Positions 24,600-37,275 of a DNA stretch of 64,000 nucleotides are shown here, piece by piece. Every line of letters starts with the position of its first letter. Positions within the stretch are counted from its first letter, which is position 1. Source of the DNA: Puffinus mauretanicus (lineage: Eukaryota; Chordata; Aves; Procellariiformes; Procellariidae); the NCBI GenBank assembly GCA_023333565.1, contig JAJKFH010001792.1, positions 1-64,000 on the forward strand. Direction: 5' to 3'. The notes beneath the pieces are model-generated. The model searched no databases. It was not told the origin of the DNA and saw only the letters and a list, made by a program, of their open reading frames with translations. The position numbers and the translations under genes were made by a program.

Positions 24600-25050
24600 G
24601 AGGGCTGTTTGGCCCTTGCCTAGGAAAAATATATTCCTTACTAATTGGCACAACACTGTTAATAAATATTAACTGGTTTACACAGCCTTCCCGTTTACTT
24701 AATGAAATGGTAGTTGAGGGGTTAATGGGTTAATTGGGGAAAGGAAATGAATCTTCAAATGTATCAAAATCTGATAAGTGATTTAGCTTAATTAATAATT
24801 TACATGTCAAGACAACATTTTTCTAGTTGCCAAGTGCACTTTCAGAAGATAAATAATAAAAAGCCAAACCTAGGTAAATTCACATTAAATTTAAAGCTTA
24901 CACTTTTAAGAGATGGGCTAATTAATCACTGCAATAACATAGCAAGCATTGTGATGGATTCTTTATCACTAGAAATTTTTTTGATCAAGACTGTTTTATT
25001 TTATTTTAGATATGAATTTGAGAAACCCAATGAAGGGCTGTGACACCAGA
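24600..25050. promoter_or_regulatory. Candidate conserved noncoding element
   Basis: Repeat-free AT-rich block with a perfect dyad GTTAATA-AA-TATTAAC at 24658-24673, reminiscent of an HNF1-type palindrome but with longer spacing. It also holds a GGGTTAATGGGTTAATTGGGG motif pair at about 24719-24739 and AGCTTAATTAATAATTTAC near 24786-24804. No open frame or transposon accounts for it. Function is inferred from motif content only. Confidence 0.38.
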
Positions 25051-27899
25051 AATTGAACTGTGTAATACCCTTTTTCATAACTCACACTGAACTCAAATGT
25101 TATTAATTCTTTCCAGTTCTCCATCGTCATCTGCTAATGATGCAGCTTGGAAGAGTATAATATAGCTTGTTTATCCTTAGCCTCATTTTCCACATGAAGG
25201 TGATATCGTGTTTGTTGTTAAACCAATTGCTAATGCTGTCTTGTGAACGTTCATAATGGGAGGCGCCCCGTCCTACCCATATTGGGGCTGGGGATGTGGT
25301 GTATGATTTTGAAGAAAGGATTCACCTGACCTTGTAGTACTCATTCAGCATTTACGTGTCTGTTCTTGATTGATCATACTTCTACTATCAATATCAGCAC
25401 TTTCAGAAGGTAAGTCAATTCTTTGATAAATATCTAAGACAGGAGGGACTAATCACTCCGGGAGCTACCCATCTTTCTCCATTAGTGAAGAGTATGAACT
25501 AATCTAGATTAGACATATAGCTGACATATAGACAGAGAGCATATAGGGTGAAATTTTCCACCCCATGCACCACTGGCATGGCCGTGATGTAGCTGAAACT
25601 GATGGTAGGATTTCTATTAACCTCTTCCTCTGTCCTTCTAGCATGTTCACTAGGCGTTAGGCTGGGTGTACAGCCACAATTTGGTGCTCCAGATGCAAGA
25701 TAGTGCTCACATGCCATGGAAGTGGAGAGTGAGCAAAGATTACAAAGAATGTGGAGCTCTGTAGACTGCAACCTCTTCCCCAGGGTTTTTACAGAATTGT
25801 TCTTGTAATAATCAATGGCACATGTAAGGTGGTAAAGCATCTTGTACCTTTTTCTTGCATACCTGTTCAAAAGTTGTGAGCAATTGGATCTCTATCAGTC
25901 CGGGGTATGCTAAGTACTGGTAATACATGGTATTTCTACACTCAGTTCTGGAATATTAAAGATCCAAGCTCATGAGCAGAGAATTGCTAAGCTGCTTTCT
26001 TGGATATATGACAATTATATGTGAACAAGAATTCAGACACAGAAGATTAGTAGTCTGGGGTGTCAGGAATAAGCGACATGATTAAGTTAGAAAGGCACTA
26101 CTAAATTGACCCATGCAAACCTGATCTTCTGCACAAAGTGGACTAATCTCTCCACAGCCATGCTGAATTTTCATTGCATTTCATCTTATACACTGCATAA
26201 TACAAAACTACTATAAAGCTTACATACATTAATGCAAGTAGGTCCATATCTTTAATTCTACTTTAAAAATAATTAACCTTTAATACACAACAATTCTGAG
26301 CTATATTTGAAATCTTTAATTGTTCAGTTTCCAAATTTCAGGGAAAAGCAGGAGAAGATAACTCCTGAACAATTTACTGATATATAACTGATCCTGAAGC
26401 TTCTTTTAGATATAATATTATCTTTCTCAGGCAGATTTGTAATGTTAAAGAGTTTGGTCCTCTGTCGAACACAACTGGTTTATTCCACCCTGAGATAGCC
26501 ACACCTTAGTGGTCGAAGTAGCAATCCCTTCATATACCCTTAAACAATGAGATGGGATATGTGAGGGGAGGGGCACAAATGATAAAGAATTCAGTGTTAA
26601 CAGTTGTTAAAAATTTTGGAGACACAAGTTCTTCCAGCAGTGAAAACAAACTAAAGTGGATTTATATTGAGAGATAAGAAATTTGTCTAAATTCTTCTTA
26701 TTTTAAGGGCTTCTAGCATGTCTGCTGTGAAGTATCTTCTTGGTTAAAGGATTATCAGGTATTTTGTTTGTCTGAATGATGGGAGGACAGAAGATGCATT
26801 TTGCTATCCTTAAACCATTCCTGACCACCAGATGAATGTCAGGTCTAATCAGGAGAAGCAAAAATGATAGGCATTCCCCTGCCTCCTTGAACAACTTACT
26901 CTATTGGAAATGACATTTACCCCTCATGTGGGTCCTGTACAGAGGTTTTTGTACCACTGACATGACACAAACTTCTTTGGAGCTCTCCAGCAGGGCCTCT
27001 CTCATGTACATGAGAATGGGTTTCAGCTTGCAAAAACCTCCCACAGTTCTGGTTCAGTAAAGAAACTCAGGTGCTCCACTTAAAGGATGTGTATTATATC
27101 AATAATCAATTCCCCAAGTGAGGAAAATACCTCTATACATATATAACTTCCAGACTCTCTTGTCTCACCATATGATGGGATTGAGATTGGAGGTGCCTGA
27201 GCTGGCTTTATGCAGATTTTCTCACGAAAATAATACACCTGAATTTTGTGTTAGTAATGGTGAGAGCAAATTTTAAAGTAGTTACAATCCATGACACCTA
27301 GGACATTTGAGACCAGAAACTGGTACTAAAGAAGAGTACATGAGAAAAAAATGTGGGTTTACTCTCTCAGTTCAGGTTTTGAAAATGGGATTTTTAATAG
27401 GATTCAGCATAATGCATCCAGCCAGAGCTATTAGAAGAATGTATGATAACATACTTCTTACTTTATATTTACACCTTACATATAGTTTATTGTTACTTGT
27501 TCTTCTGCAATGCTATACAGTTAATTTCACTGTAATGAAATTATCATTATGATTGAGATATCAATATAGAATCCAGGAGTCATTGACATTGCGACCAGGA
27601 AATTAGTCTTAAAAATCTATATCCCAGGAAATTTTATTCTACCGGGACAGAAAATTACTGGTGTGTGGATCACGTAAACCAGTAATGCTTGATCCTCACT
27701 GTGTCAGGAAAAAAAACTGTTGATTTTCTTGAAAGGGATAAAGCTGTTTGGTTTTTCTTCAGCAGAGCATTTGAGCTTGTGCTAAACTCTGCTGAGCGGG
27801 GGACTGTGCTCTCTGCAGCTAGTCCCAGCTATTCTGCCTGTGTGCGTACAGCTAGATATGAACTTTAGTGCTCATGGGATTAAGGCCAGGGAAGACAAA
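25051..27899. other. Noncoding stretch, no gene seen
   Basis: About 25080-25270 has some regulatory-like character (GCTAATGATGCAG, GATATCGTG, AACGTTC). The longest frame is 123 codons (25499-25870, minus) with no family resemblance. No repeat was recognised. Confidence 0.45.
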
Positions 27900-28110
27900 C
27901 GGTATAAGAAAGATTAATGGGACTTTGTATGCTATTAAAATTAATCACTTATAATTAAAGATCCTCTATCTCCTGCTGCCCCTTGATTGTTGTTGATATG
28001 ACAGTGTCATAACTGATATATTCAGCTCATGTATATCTCTTAATAGCTAAATTGAGATATTCTATTTCTGCACAGTCCCAGCATGAATTGAACCCAGCAG
28101 TTTTCAAACA
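27900..28110. promoter_or_regulatory. Candidate conserved noncoding element (weak)
   Basis: AGATTAATGGGACTTTG, ATTAAAATTAATCAC, TTATAATTAAAG and CTTAATAGCTAAATTGAG crowd into about 150 bases without simple-sequence character. The block directly precedes a worn MIR copy. Confidence 0.28.
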
Positions 28111-28179
28111 GATGTGCACATTTCTTGTATACGGCTCTGATTTATAACAAGGACAGGAAAAAGGCGAAGATAAAATAAT

Positions 28180-28305
28180 ATTAAACATCAACACCTAATA
28201 TTTAGCAAGCAGCTGCCTTTCCCAAGGATCCTGTAAAGCTTTATGAACGTGACATCTCTTAAGCGTTTGCTTCACCCATCAGTGAAATGCAGTCACCTAA
28301 GGCTG
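28180..28305 (-). mobile_element. MIR-type CORE-SINE, 3' part
   Basis: In plus-strand order: AAATAATATTAAACATC, CTAATATTTAGCAAGC, TTTCCCAAGGATCCTGTAAA, GCTTTATGAACG. This corresponds to the reverse complement of the amniote MIR 3' end (TTTGTAAAGCGCTTTGAGATCC, TTGGATGAAAGGTGC). It is ancient and diverged. Confidence 0.6.
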
Positions 28306-28435
28306 CTTAGACTGCTCTGAACATTTTCCCTTTAAACAGCTTTGAATGGAAATTGGCTCTTTGTTCAAAGTGAGGATGTTTATGGAAAATATTCATCTCA
28401 TTGAATAAAAAAAAGTGTTGTTTTCCACTGTCAAA

Positions 28436-28492
28436 ACAAGCTTGTTTTGTTGTTTGTGTTTTGTTGGTTTTGCTTTGTTTTGTTTTGTTTTC
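28436..28492. repeat. (GTTTT)n-like simple repeat
   Basis: Imperfect GTTTT/GTTTGT units, cleanest at 28474-28490. Confidence 0.8.
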
Positions 28493-28733
28493 TATCTAAA
28501 AACAGACAACACTTGGGAGTACGTTTAGAGGTAAAAACCCTTTAAAAAAAATTTTACCAGGAAAAAATGGCAGCTTTTTGTTAATTGCTGACACCAAGCT
28601 GTGATACCTTGATCTACTAGGTAAACTGTGATGCACCTATGCGAAAGGACCTTTTAAGTACCAAAACACTGAATGTTTTACATTTCCTAGTCCTGTCAGA
28701 GAAGTCACAGGATCTTCCAGTGTTCAGGATTAA

Positions 28734-28820
28734 ATTCAATAATTGAAAAAAATTGAAAATAATTCAATAATTGAAATAATTCCATAAATAATTCAATAAT
28801 TGAAAGGTATTGAAAAACAG
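28734..28820. repeat. Three-copy tandem repeat, period 28-29
   Basis: The 14-mer ATTCAATAATTGAA occurs exactly at 28734-28747, 28762-28775 and 28791-28804. The spacers between copies are similar and A/T-rich, giving a period of 28 then 29 bases. The core is nearly self-complementary. Confidence 0.85.
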
Positions 28821-30220
28821 GAGAGCAAATATATAAAGTAGCAAATAGGTTAGGGCTGGACAAACAGTGGATTTCTGCAGTTTGCTGATATATGTATAAA
28901 GGGTATTGTCTGAGGAAAATAATATACTGGCTAAAGGAAAAGGCAAGGTGCTCTTTACGTTGAGTTGAACAAACTGAACTGTTCAGCTCAAATAAGTAAA
29001 CTTTAATTTCACTTCTGACCAATTATATTCATTTTAAACTTGTAAAAAATAAATTATAATTATTTTAAATTGCAGGCTCTTCTAAATAAAAAAAAAGGTC
29101 ATATATTTTCAGTTTATAGTTTCTGCCTTACTAATGTGCACAAAAAAAGATTTTAAAACAGTATGAAATATTTCATTATTCACCAAGAGTCTTAAGGTTT
29201 TTCTGAGAAGTTTTGATGAAAAACTTTCCTCCAGGTCCAATTCTGAAAATCCTGAGAAAAGGTGTCATGTATGTTTTATATAGAGAGATCATCCTAAAAC
29301 TGTTTGATGTTTAAACCTAAAATGACTTACCTTCCCTCAGAACTTAAACTAATACCAGGGTTTCTTTGAAGTGCTGTTGTTTTTCTGGCATCTTGGCCTA
29401 AAACAGAAAGGTCAGGGAAGTAGCATTAGATGCTAAAAACCAACCTACTTGTTTCCCTGGAACGGGAGAACTTTCAGGGTGTTCCTGTGTATCAACAGAA
29501 ACCACTTCTCTTCTTTTTTAATGTTTTAGTGACTGTGATAAAAAAGACAAAGGGATGCCCTCTGATATTGGCAAAGGAGAGAAAATAAAAGAGCCATATC
29601 AATGCATTTCCCTTTTTTTTTGATTCAAGAGACACAGTGCAAAAATCTCTCTGTTTTCCCAGTGTGCGTACGTGTATGAATTTGTATGTATGTATTTACA
29701 GCTTTATGTGATATGCATTCTTCTCCAGGCAGGCTCCTGTATTATGCATCACATCCATTCTTCTTACTGTTTTATGGTGTGTAATTTCCCGTTACAGTAC
29801 AACAAGTCAGATTGCAACAGTGATATATTTAATAAAAAATTAGATACACTTCTACTGCTTCTCTTTTTTTTTTTTCCCCTTCATGTATCTGGGATACTGA
29901 CCACATAAAGTTAGTGTTTAAAATAAAATGACTCAAATCACTGCTAAATAAGTAAGATACTCTGCATGCTACGGGTTCTGTCTCAGCCATGAAGAATGAA
30001 GATGTTTTGTAAAGTGCTAATGCCTGCCACACTCTTGAGTTATGGGTCACGAAAGAAGCAGAACACTTACCCTAGGGACACAAGCTATCCCACACGTAAT
30101 ATATTTTCCAAAAGTGCAATGTGCTCATAATTTCTGGATGTCTGTAAACTCAGAGTTATTACTACTGCTATAGTTTGGTTCAAGATTTCTATCCAAACTC
30201 ATAACATTTCTATGAAATAT

Positions 30221-30247
30221 TTCTCTCTCTCTCTCTCTCTCCCCCCA
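30221..30247. repeat. (TC)n microsatellite with C run
   Basis: Ten TC units followed by CCCCCCACAC. Confidence 0.9.
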
Positions 30248-30799
30248 CACAATTAGTGTACAGGTTAAAAGGTCAATCAAACAAATAAACCAGCAAAATA
30301 CAAACCCTGTTCAACCCTATAAAACCAGTGCTCTTGAGTCACTATTCTTCTGGGCAAGAGTGAAAATGGACACCTCCTGTCATGCTCTGAAGATCAAAAC
30401 CCTTGTGTTATTAGAGATCCAAGCCTGGGAACGCAGGTGCTGAAACTGGCTGTCTCACATGTACTGAAGCCTGTTGCCAGCCATCTTCTATCCACCACCT
30501 CCACCTTTTTCCATTGAGGATCCAGCCTCAATTCACTGTGCAGTAAAACAGTCTTCAAATTCACATATATTCAAATTCATATGTAAGTCTAATAGGCAAT
30601 CTCAAACTAATCGTGATTCTCTGGTCAGCAAGTGCTGTCTTCTGTCTCAAAGTTGATCAGTGTTACTAATTCTGTAACTTCTTCAACAAATTCCTATCAT
30701 GGGGCAAATGCCTCACATGCCTTTGTGTCTGAACCCAGAGAAAGGATACCCACCAGAATTAGTCTGGATAAAGAACTAGCTGAGACGCAAGGACTGGAC

Positions 30800-30905
30800 G
30801 TGACCCAGAAGAACCTGAACTAGTTGGACTTGCTTTAATGGTTGGTTGGACCATATGATATCCAGAAGTTACTTCTGATCTAAATTATCATATGAATTTA
30901 TGATT
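30800..30905 (+). mobile_element. Probable degenerate CR1 3' end
   Basis: GTTGGTTGGACCATATGATATCCAGAAG, in pieces, with TTACTTCTGATCTAAATTATC and ATATGAATTTATGATT follows the CR1 pattern of GTTGGACTAGATGATCTCC, a CCTTCCAACC stretch and ATTCTATGATT. Many substitutions; 5' truncated. Confidence 0.45.
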
Positions 30906-33900
30906 GATATTCTGCCTGGGTTACTTTAAGCTGATACCACAACTTTCTGGTTTAATCTGTATTGTTTTGTGTTCAACAGCAATAACAAAACAAGCACTCT
31001 CAGGTAAGAAGTTATTACAGCAACCTCTGAGGCAGGAACTGGAAAACTGCTAGAGACAAGATTAAGAAAGTCCCAAAGGACATGAGACCAGAGACCACAA
31101 GAGGTTCACTAAAGCTAAGGAAGTAGCAGGACCCCAGAGTTGAAAAAAGCTTGATGTCTTTTCTAGGCTAGAGGATTTTGCTTGTTTTGTAGAACACGAC
31201 AACCCGCTCTTAAGTAATGTTATAATGATAGGCATAGCTGCTCTGCCAAGGTTGGGACTGACATGAGTTGGCAATTATACACGGTCATGCTCCGTAGTCA
31301 TGAATGGGTCTTAATGTGGTGGTGATTATACAGCCACATCTACACTAGGAAGTAAAAAAGTGCTAATATATAAACATGGGAAAAGGACCTTGATCATTCT
31401 TCTTGTTAAACTGGTAGCATGGTGCCTGTCCTACTTTTGGCCCACGCTATTGACCTTCTTCTACACCATTCCTGGGCACTATTTGGGAATTCACTTAAGA
31501 AAGGGACTCTTTTCAATAGGTATATTTATGTGATCATCTTCTTTTGGAGGTTAAGAGAAATGAATAGTCTATGTGGCCAAGATATAGCAGATGTATTCAG
31601 GGCAAAAGAACTGGTCCTGGCACCGGTCAACTTTTTAGTTAACTTGACATTAAAGTACCCAATCAGTTTCATTGACTTTCAGAGAGGAACATGGACCGAG
31701 ATCCAGGAACAGAGAGAGATCTGATTTTAATGTCTGGTTTTCTTCCTTTTTCATCTTTTAGAAAGTGCTTACGCAATAGCAATAGCATAAAGAAACAGCT
31801 GTGCTGAGACATGAATAGTATTTTAAATCCTTTTACAGCTATCCAGTAGTAGTTCTGGTCACCAGAACTAACGGTATTGGAAGCTAAAATGGGAGACTTT
31901 ACTTTCACTGTAGTAACCACTGTTACCAGTGGGAATGTTTCTGGGTTGTGGGAACAAATATCAAGGGATAATTGCCTCATTCAGGTAGAAAAGGTAAAGG
32001 AAGGGAAATAAAGTTAGGCAAATGGCCCAAGCTATTCACCTTAGACTATAACCAAGGAAGGAAGACAGGTACCTCCAGAAGATGATACCCCTTCTGGCCT
32101 CCAGCTCCTGGTTCAGAAGCATGAAGCATCCCGTAGTCCCATCCTATGGTTGCCAGCAGGTGTTCTAAGGCATCCAAAAAGTTGCTGATCATATAGAAAG
32201 ACCATAATTACTCTCTATATATGTAACATTTCCATTTCTAAAAGTGAAATGAATCTCACCCTCTCCAGCTTTGATGAGTGGGGTACATTATAACCATTCA
32301 TTGGTGCCAGTAGAAGACAAAATAATTTAGGGAATCTTTTCAAGACAGAGAAATACGCACTTCAGCAGAATCTGGGAAACTGAAATCTATAATGCGTCTG
32401 GGACAAGGAGATCAGGTGATTTATATTAGTCTGCTTAGCTTTTGTCAAGCTCTTCAGGTAGGTCTGCAATGGACTGGAATAAAACTGAACACTACGTTTA
32501 GATGGAGTCAGTACTTTTTGAAGTAAAATGACCCAATCCATTTAGATGGGTCAGAGGCAGACAAGTGCAAACAGTCAAGTGGCAGACTTAATCTGGAAAT
32601 GAGTCCCATGCCTTTAGGAAAGGAGAGGACTTTAGAAAATCTGTACTGTATAGGTGTGCTGTCATGAGATTTTGCAAAGGTCAGGAAGATCAGCATGTAT
32701 AGATATGTCTTCATTAGGGGCTGGCTTTAAGGAGGGATATGGCTGGGATTAAGAGGTCCATAGCAGGATAAGATGCATTCTTTGTCACAGCATGGGACAG
32801 GGCTGCTCTTGTGGCAAAGGCTTCCCATCCACCTAGCTCATGTCCATAGTACCACTGGTCTGTACTATTTATACATGCCAGGCACTCTTCCTCCTGCCTG
32901 AGAGTATGGGACAAAGATCAGCTTGAGTCCATGGTGAGATTCCCTTCTCCACGCAGTGTGGCCAGATCCGTGTTTCTCCCTGGGAACCAATGGAGCTGGT
33001 GCTTTTCCCTGATTGTTCAGCATCGCTCCCTGTTGAAAGGCAACACTCAAGGAAGCACCTTGAGACCACCTCTTAGTGCAATTTTGCTTTGCCCAGGGAA
33101 AGAAACAAGGTGCTGTTCAGAGCTCATGTCTGGCAGGAGGTTGTAGCTGAAAGCCATCCCGCTGAATCACTAAAAATGGGGTATGACTTTCATCAAAAAA
33201 TGCTCTTCAGATACAGCGATTTGTGACAATATCAGAGCAGGGTTGTTGTCAGCTGCCTGTTATTCTGTTGCATACTGAAGCTTCCCCAGGTGTATCCCCC
33301 CTAGCTAAGGTGTGGGACCCTGCTGAATACCAGATCCCTTTGTTGCATATTATCGTGTTAGCTAAGCTGTCATTAAAGTTGCCAGTATATATGTAGAACA
33401 CAGAGATTAATCCAATTAAACCTCCACTGACTTTTCCACATTCCTCATGTTGCAGCCCATATCTCATCACAGGTAGGCGGTAGAGCATGGGTAAGATTAA
33501 TCAAATGATGTTTATGGAGTAGCAACTCAACAGAAAGCGTGACATAATGAGAGGGAGAGAGTGAGTGAGTGATTAGCAGCTAAGCTTTAACCCACCATAA
33601 CTGCTGGTGATCCTTAACCTTTCGGTGTCCATTTTAATTGTAAAGATGGACTTAAAAAAAAGGCATTAAGGTAAAAGCATTGCACTCCCTGACCTGAAGT
33701 TTATGAATAATATAGGTTTCAAATTTTTTCCAACATCTGAAGACCCCTAAAGACAGTGTAAGGTTTATACAATAAAAGCTAATATGTGTAACGGCTTTAG
33801 TGAGAAAAAAAAAAAATCTGGGAATTAAAACTAACAAATATGCTCAGATTGAAATTTATGTACTCACATAATGACACAGATGGTAAATTTTACTGATATA

Positions 33901-35994
33901 TATTTTTCCCTCGTGTAGAACACACAGTTGCAATCCAGCATGACAGATTGTATCCTAGGCTAAAACTGTGTCAGACACAAAGTAATCGTAAGATGCTATC
34001 ATATAATTTGCGCTGGGGCCAGCCTGATTCTTGTAAGCATTCTTTGTTCAGCTGCATTGAGTTGTTTTTCAACAGAGTTTTCCTTCTGTAATATAACTCT
34101 TGTATTTTTTTCTGTAATTAATGTGTCTTTTCATTAGTTTCAAACAATGGTCCTCCTAATAATTTACTATTATTATTGTTGTTGTTGTTGTTGTTGTTGT
34201 TATTGTTATATAACACATACATAATAATATTGATGATTATTACCACTACTGGTCCCATCCAGTGAATGAATTCAGCCTGATCTGCAGTCCTTGGTGAGGT
34301 CAAATATGGAGATTTAAGTCACCATTGAATGTGCAGAGTTAGATATGAGATTAATTTTTGCTAGTTTAGCCTTTTAGGCTAAATTAGACTCTCTAATTAG
34401 ACTCCTACTATTGAAAAGGTAAAAGAAATGTTTCTCCAGAGATTGCTTTACTTTATCCCTTTCAGAAATTTATTTTAGGATGGGCAAACAAGCCTGTGAG
34501 GATGTTCACCTCAACTCCAGAAGACTGACTTAAGTGAAATATCTAACATTTTAATGGCTAAAGTTAGAGAAGATTAGTCTCTTCCGTGGTGGCAATGGTG
34601 GGGATTTTTTATACACAAAGGCCAGAAGGAGCATCTACACTGACCAGCTACACAGAGTCAGAGCCTGATCTCTGACCCTGATACCAGCTCTTTGAAATAG
34701 ATGGAGATGTTGAACTACATTAATTCACAATCTTTAGGAACTGTTTGAGAATTAGTTAGGTGACCCGGAGCATGTGCACGTAAGGGGCCATATTTATGAT
34801 TCAATGGTGTAAAAGTGTGTTTTTCAGTGTCTTGGTTCATGCTCATGAACTGTTTACTAGTATAGATGTAATTAGATCATCCAAATGAGGCCAAGGTTGC
34901 AGCTCTAAGCATCTTTTCATCACTAATTGTACTTGTATCTGGATTTTACAGACGTGTTGAAATTGTTATCAACAGTTGTCATTCTGCAAAAATGTATACA
35001 TGGTTTTTAATTCATGTGGTGTGAATGGTCCTTCCAAAGCAGAATTCTTCTCAGTGGGTGTCAAGCAAAGTACACAACTAACAGTTTTTTCCCATGAAAA
35101 CTCCAAATCTTACGTTCAAGCTGGCTGCATACCCTTTCCTTTCCCTTTATTTTAGGGGAAGGATGAGAAAGAACTGATGGTAAAGGGACTTTCTCCCTCC
35201 ATATGAGCCTTCAGAGAGAAACTGCTTTTAAACATCTAAACATTTTCTATCTGTGGTCTCTGTATGCTGAGCGAAGGTTCAGAAAATGCAAGCTCTATTC
35301 TCATGTCTGCCACTGTCTTGCTGGGTCATTTTCAACAAAAGTACTTTTTCTCCTCATGTTGTTCCTGTGCTTTCATGGGTCTGACCTTACTATGGACTGG
35401 TGACGAAAGACATTGTCTTTCATTGTCTAAGATCACTTTATGGCCATGGATGCACATTCATTTTTTTCCTCTTGTTCTGACATATGACAACTGGATCAGA
35501 GTCAACCTGCAGAAGGGCTGGGTTTGAAACCAAACCGGTTCCTCCATCCTTCTTTCACCTTGGCTGCACGAGCCGTAGTGTTGGTCCAAAGAAAGTACCA
35601 GAACTGTGTGGTGGGGAACCTGCACTTCAGCTAACTATGCATGATTAGGAAACTGCTGCCTTGGCTTCCCGTTCTGTGAGAGCAAGATAGACTGCAACGT
35701 CTGAGTTCACAACAACCAGAGAAGAAAAGACCACACAATGCAGGGCATGTCTTAGAACTTGCACGGTTTGCTGCCTCTCACAAAGTCATGCTGGAGCCAC
35801 CAGCCGAAGGCTTTAGACCCTGCTTGCCCTGTCCAGTGCGATCTCAGGCCTGTGGCATGCCCTTGCAGTCACAATGGTGCCAACCTTGGTGCATCCAGTT
35901 CTTACAGGGATAGCACTTATGGATCCACCTTGTATTTCTACCTTCTGCTCCCCATTCCTTACAGCTCTGGGGTCAGCAGGAACTGAAGATGGGA
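30906..35994. other. Noncoding stretch, no gene seen
   Basis: Mostly unique sequence with a TTA/TTG microsatellite at 34166-34210 and A runs near 33651 and 33805-33817. Open frames of up to 103 codons (31669-31980, minus; 31419-31724, plus) show no domain. No transposon was recognised. Confidence 0.5.
34166..34210. repeat. (TTA)n/(TTG)n microsatellite
   Basis: ATTATTATT passes into eight TTG units and back to TTATTG. It reads as an Asn homopolymer in one minus-strand frame, which is not a real protein. Confidence 0.9.
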
Positions 35995-36695
35995 TCATGA
36001 GGCTCAACAAGGCCAAGTGCAACGTCCTGCACCTGGGCTGGGGCAACTACTGGTACCAATACAGGCTGGGGGATGAAGGCATTGAGAGCAGCCCTGCCGA
36101 GAAGGACTTGGGGGTACTGGTGGATGAAAAGCTGGACATGAGCTGACAGTGTGCGCTCGCAGCCCAGAAGGCCAACAGTATCCTGGGCTGCACCACCAGC
36201 AGCGTGGCCAGCAGGTCGAGGGAGGGGATTCTGCCCCTCTGCTCTGCTCCAGTGAAACACCCCCTGCAGTGCTGCGTCCAGTTCTGGAGCCATCAACACA
36301 AGAAAGACATGGACCTGTTGGAGCAGGTCCAGAGGAGGCCAGAAAAATGTTCAGGGGGATGGAACACCTCTCCTATGAGGAAAGGCTGAGAGAGTTGGGG
36401 TTGTTCAGCCTGGAGAAGAGGTGGCTTCGGGGAGATCTTACTGGGGCCTTTAGTACTTAAAGGGGACTTATGATAAAGATGGGGACAAACTTTTTAACAG
36501 GGTCTGTTGTGACAGGACAAGGGGAAATGGTTTTAAACTAAAGAGGGGAGATTTAGACTAGATATAAGGAAGACATTTTTCACACTGAGGGTGGTGAAAC
36601 GCTGGCACCGGTTGCCCATAGAGGTGGTAGATGCCCCATCCCTAGGAACATTCAAGGTCAGGTTGGACGGGGCTCTGAGCAACCTGATCTAGTTG
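35995..36695 (+). pseudogene. CR1 ORF2, C-terminal fragment
   Basis: Remnant of the region after the reverse transcriptase core. Recognisable pieces are [36 protein letters not shown] and [15 protein letters not shown]. After a frame change come [16 protein letters not shown] and [17 protein letters not shown] at about 36144-36146 follows VDEKLDMS, one base is missing in the AGAGGAGGCC segment near 36338 and shifts the frame, and the end of the frame is broken by a TAA (36458-36460). There is no intact protein. The copy begins after the RT active-site motif, so it never encoded a full RT. Confidence 0.9.
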
Positions 36696-36803
36696 AAGAT
36701 GTCCCTGCCCATGGCAGGGGGGTTGGGCTAGATGACTTTTAAAGTTCCCTTTGAACCCAAACTATTCTATGATTCTGTTCTATGATTCTGTGATTCTATG
36801 ATG
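35995..36803 (+). mobile_element. CR1 LINE, 5'-truncated 3' end
   Basis: This plus-strand CR1 copy starts in the C-terminal part of ORF2 (near ATGAGGCTCAACAAGGCCAA) and ends with the family's terminal repeat GATTCTATGATG near 36803. Its 3' UTR contains GTCCCTGCCCATGGCAGGGG and GGGCTAGATGACTTTTAAAG, shared with the copy at 42.2-43.1 kb, so the two probably belong to one subfamily. The 5' flank before about 35995 does not look like CR1. Confidence 0.95.
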
Positions 36804-37174
36804 TTTCTCTTTCCCAAGCACAGATGCAGCAAAGCCCATTAAAGTCTGAGGTACAACAGCCCACCCAGTAGGATCAGGCCACCACCTAACAAGTGCTTTT
36901 CCTTGGATATTTTTGCTCAGCAAGTGGTATTGCAAGCCCTGCTTTACACAAATGCCGCCTGTTATTGCTGCACATTCTTGGCACTCGCTGTAATGAGTTG
37001 GAGTCATAATGGGGTAAGCAGTGAACTTGCAGCAATAATAGTAATAATACAGAAAACTCAGTCTATTTTTAATGTCCCCATACTTACTTCCTTTGTTCAA
37101 TGGGGCTGTTAGTTTAAAAAAAAAGAAATTAAACTACAAGAGCTACAGCAGGCTGAAACAATTTCAAAAGGCCG
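36804..37174. other. Noncoding stretch, no gene seen
   Basis: Unique sequence between the CR1 end and a MIR fragment. Nothing recognised apart from AATAATAGTAATAAT at about 37033-37047. Confidence 0.5.
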
Positions 37175-37275
37175 AAGACAGAATGACAACACAATAATAA
37201 TGACAGTGCAATAATGTACATTTATAAGATGGCTTTAATCCAAAGTTCTCAAAGTGCTTAACAAACTTTGTAGGC
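37175..37275 (-). mobile_element. MIR-type CORE-SINE, 3' end
   Basis: In plus-strand order: AATAATAATGACAGTGC, GTACATTTATAAGATGGC, TTTAATCCAAAGTTCTCAAA, GTGCTTAACAAAC. This is the reverse complement of the amniote MIR 3' end (GTTTGTAAAGCGCTTTGAG, CTTGGATGAAAGG, TATAAATG, then TAATAAT). It is clearly recognisable but diverged. Confidence 0.7.

Larger units (their letters stand above)
28306..30799. other. Noncoding stretch with simple repeats
   Basis: Holds a (GTTTT)n-like array, a three-copy tandem repeat, a T run at 29861-29876 and a TC microsatellite (listed separately where notable). No gene or transposon was recognised; the largest frame is 105 codons (28705-29022, minus) and lies over the tandem repeat. 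Confidence 0.5.

Noticed and set aside
34118..34303. Asn-homopolymer frame on the minus strand
   Set aside because: Translation of a TTA/TTG microsatellite.
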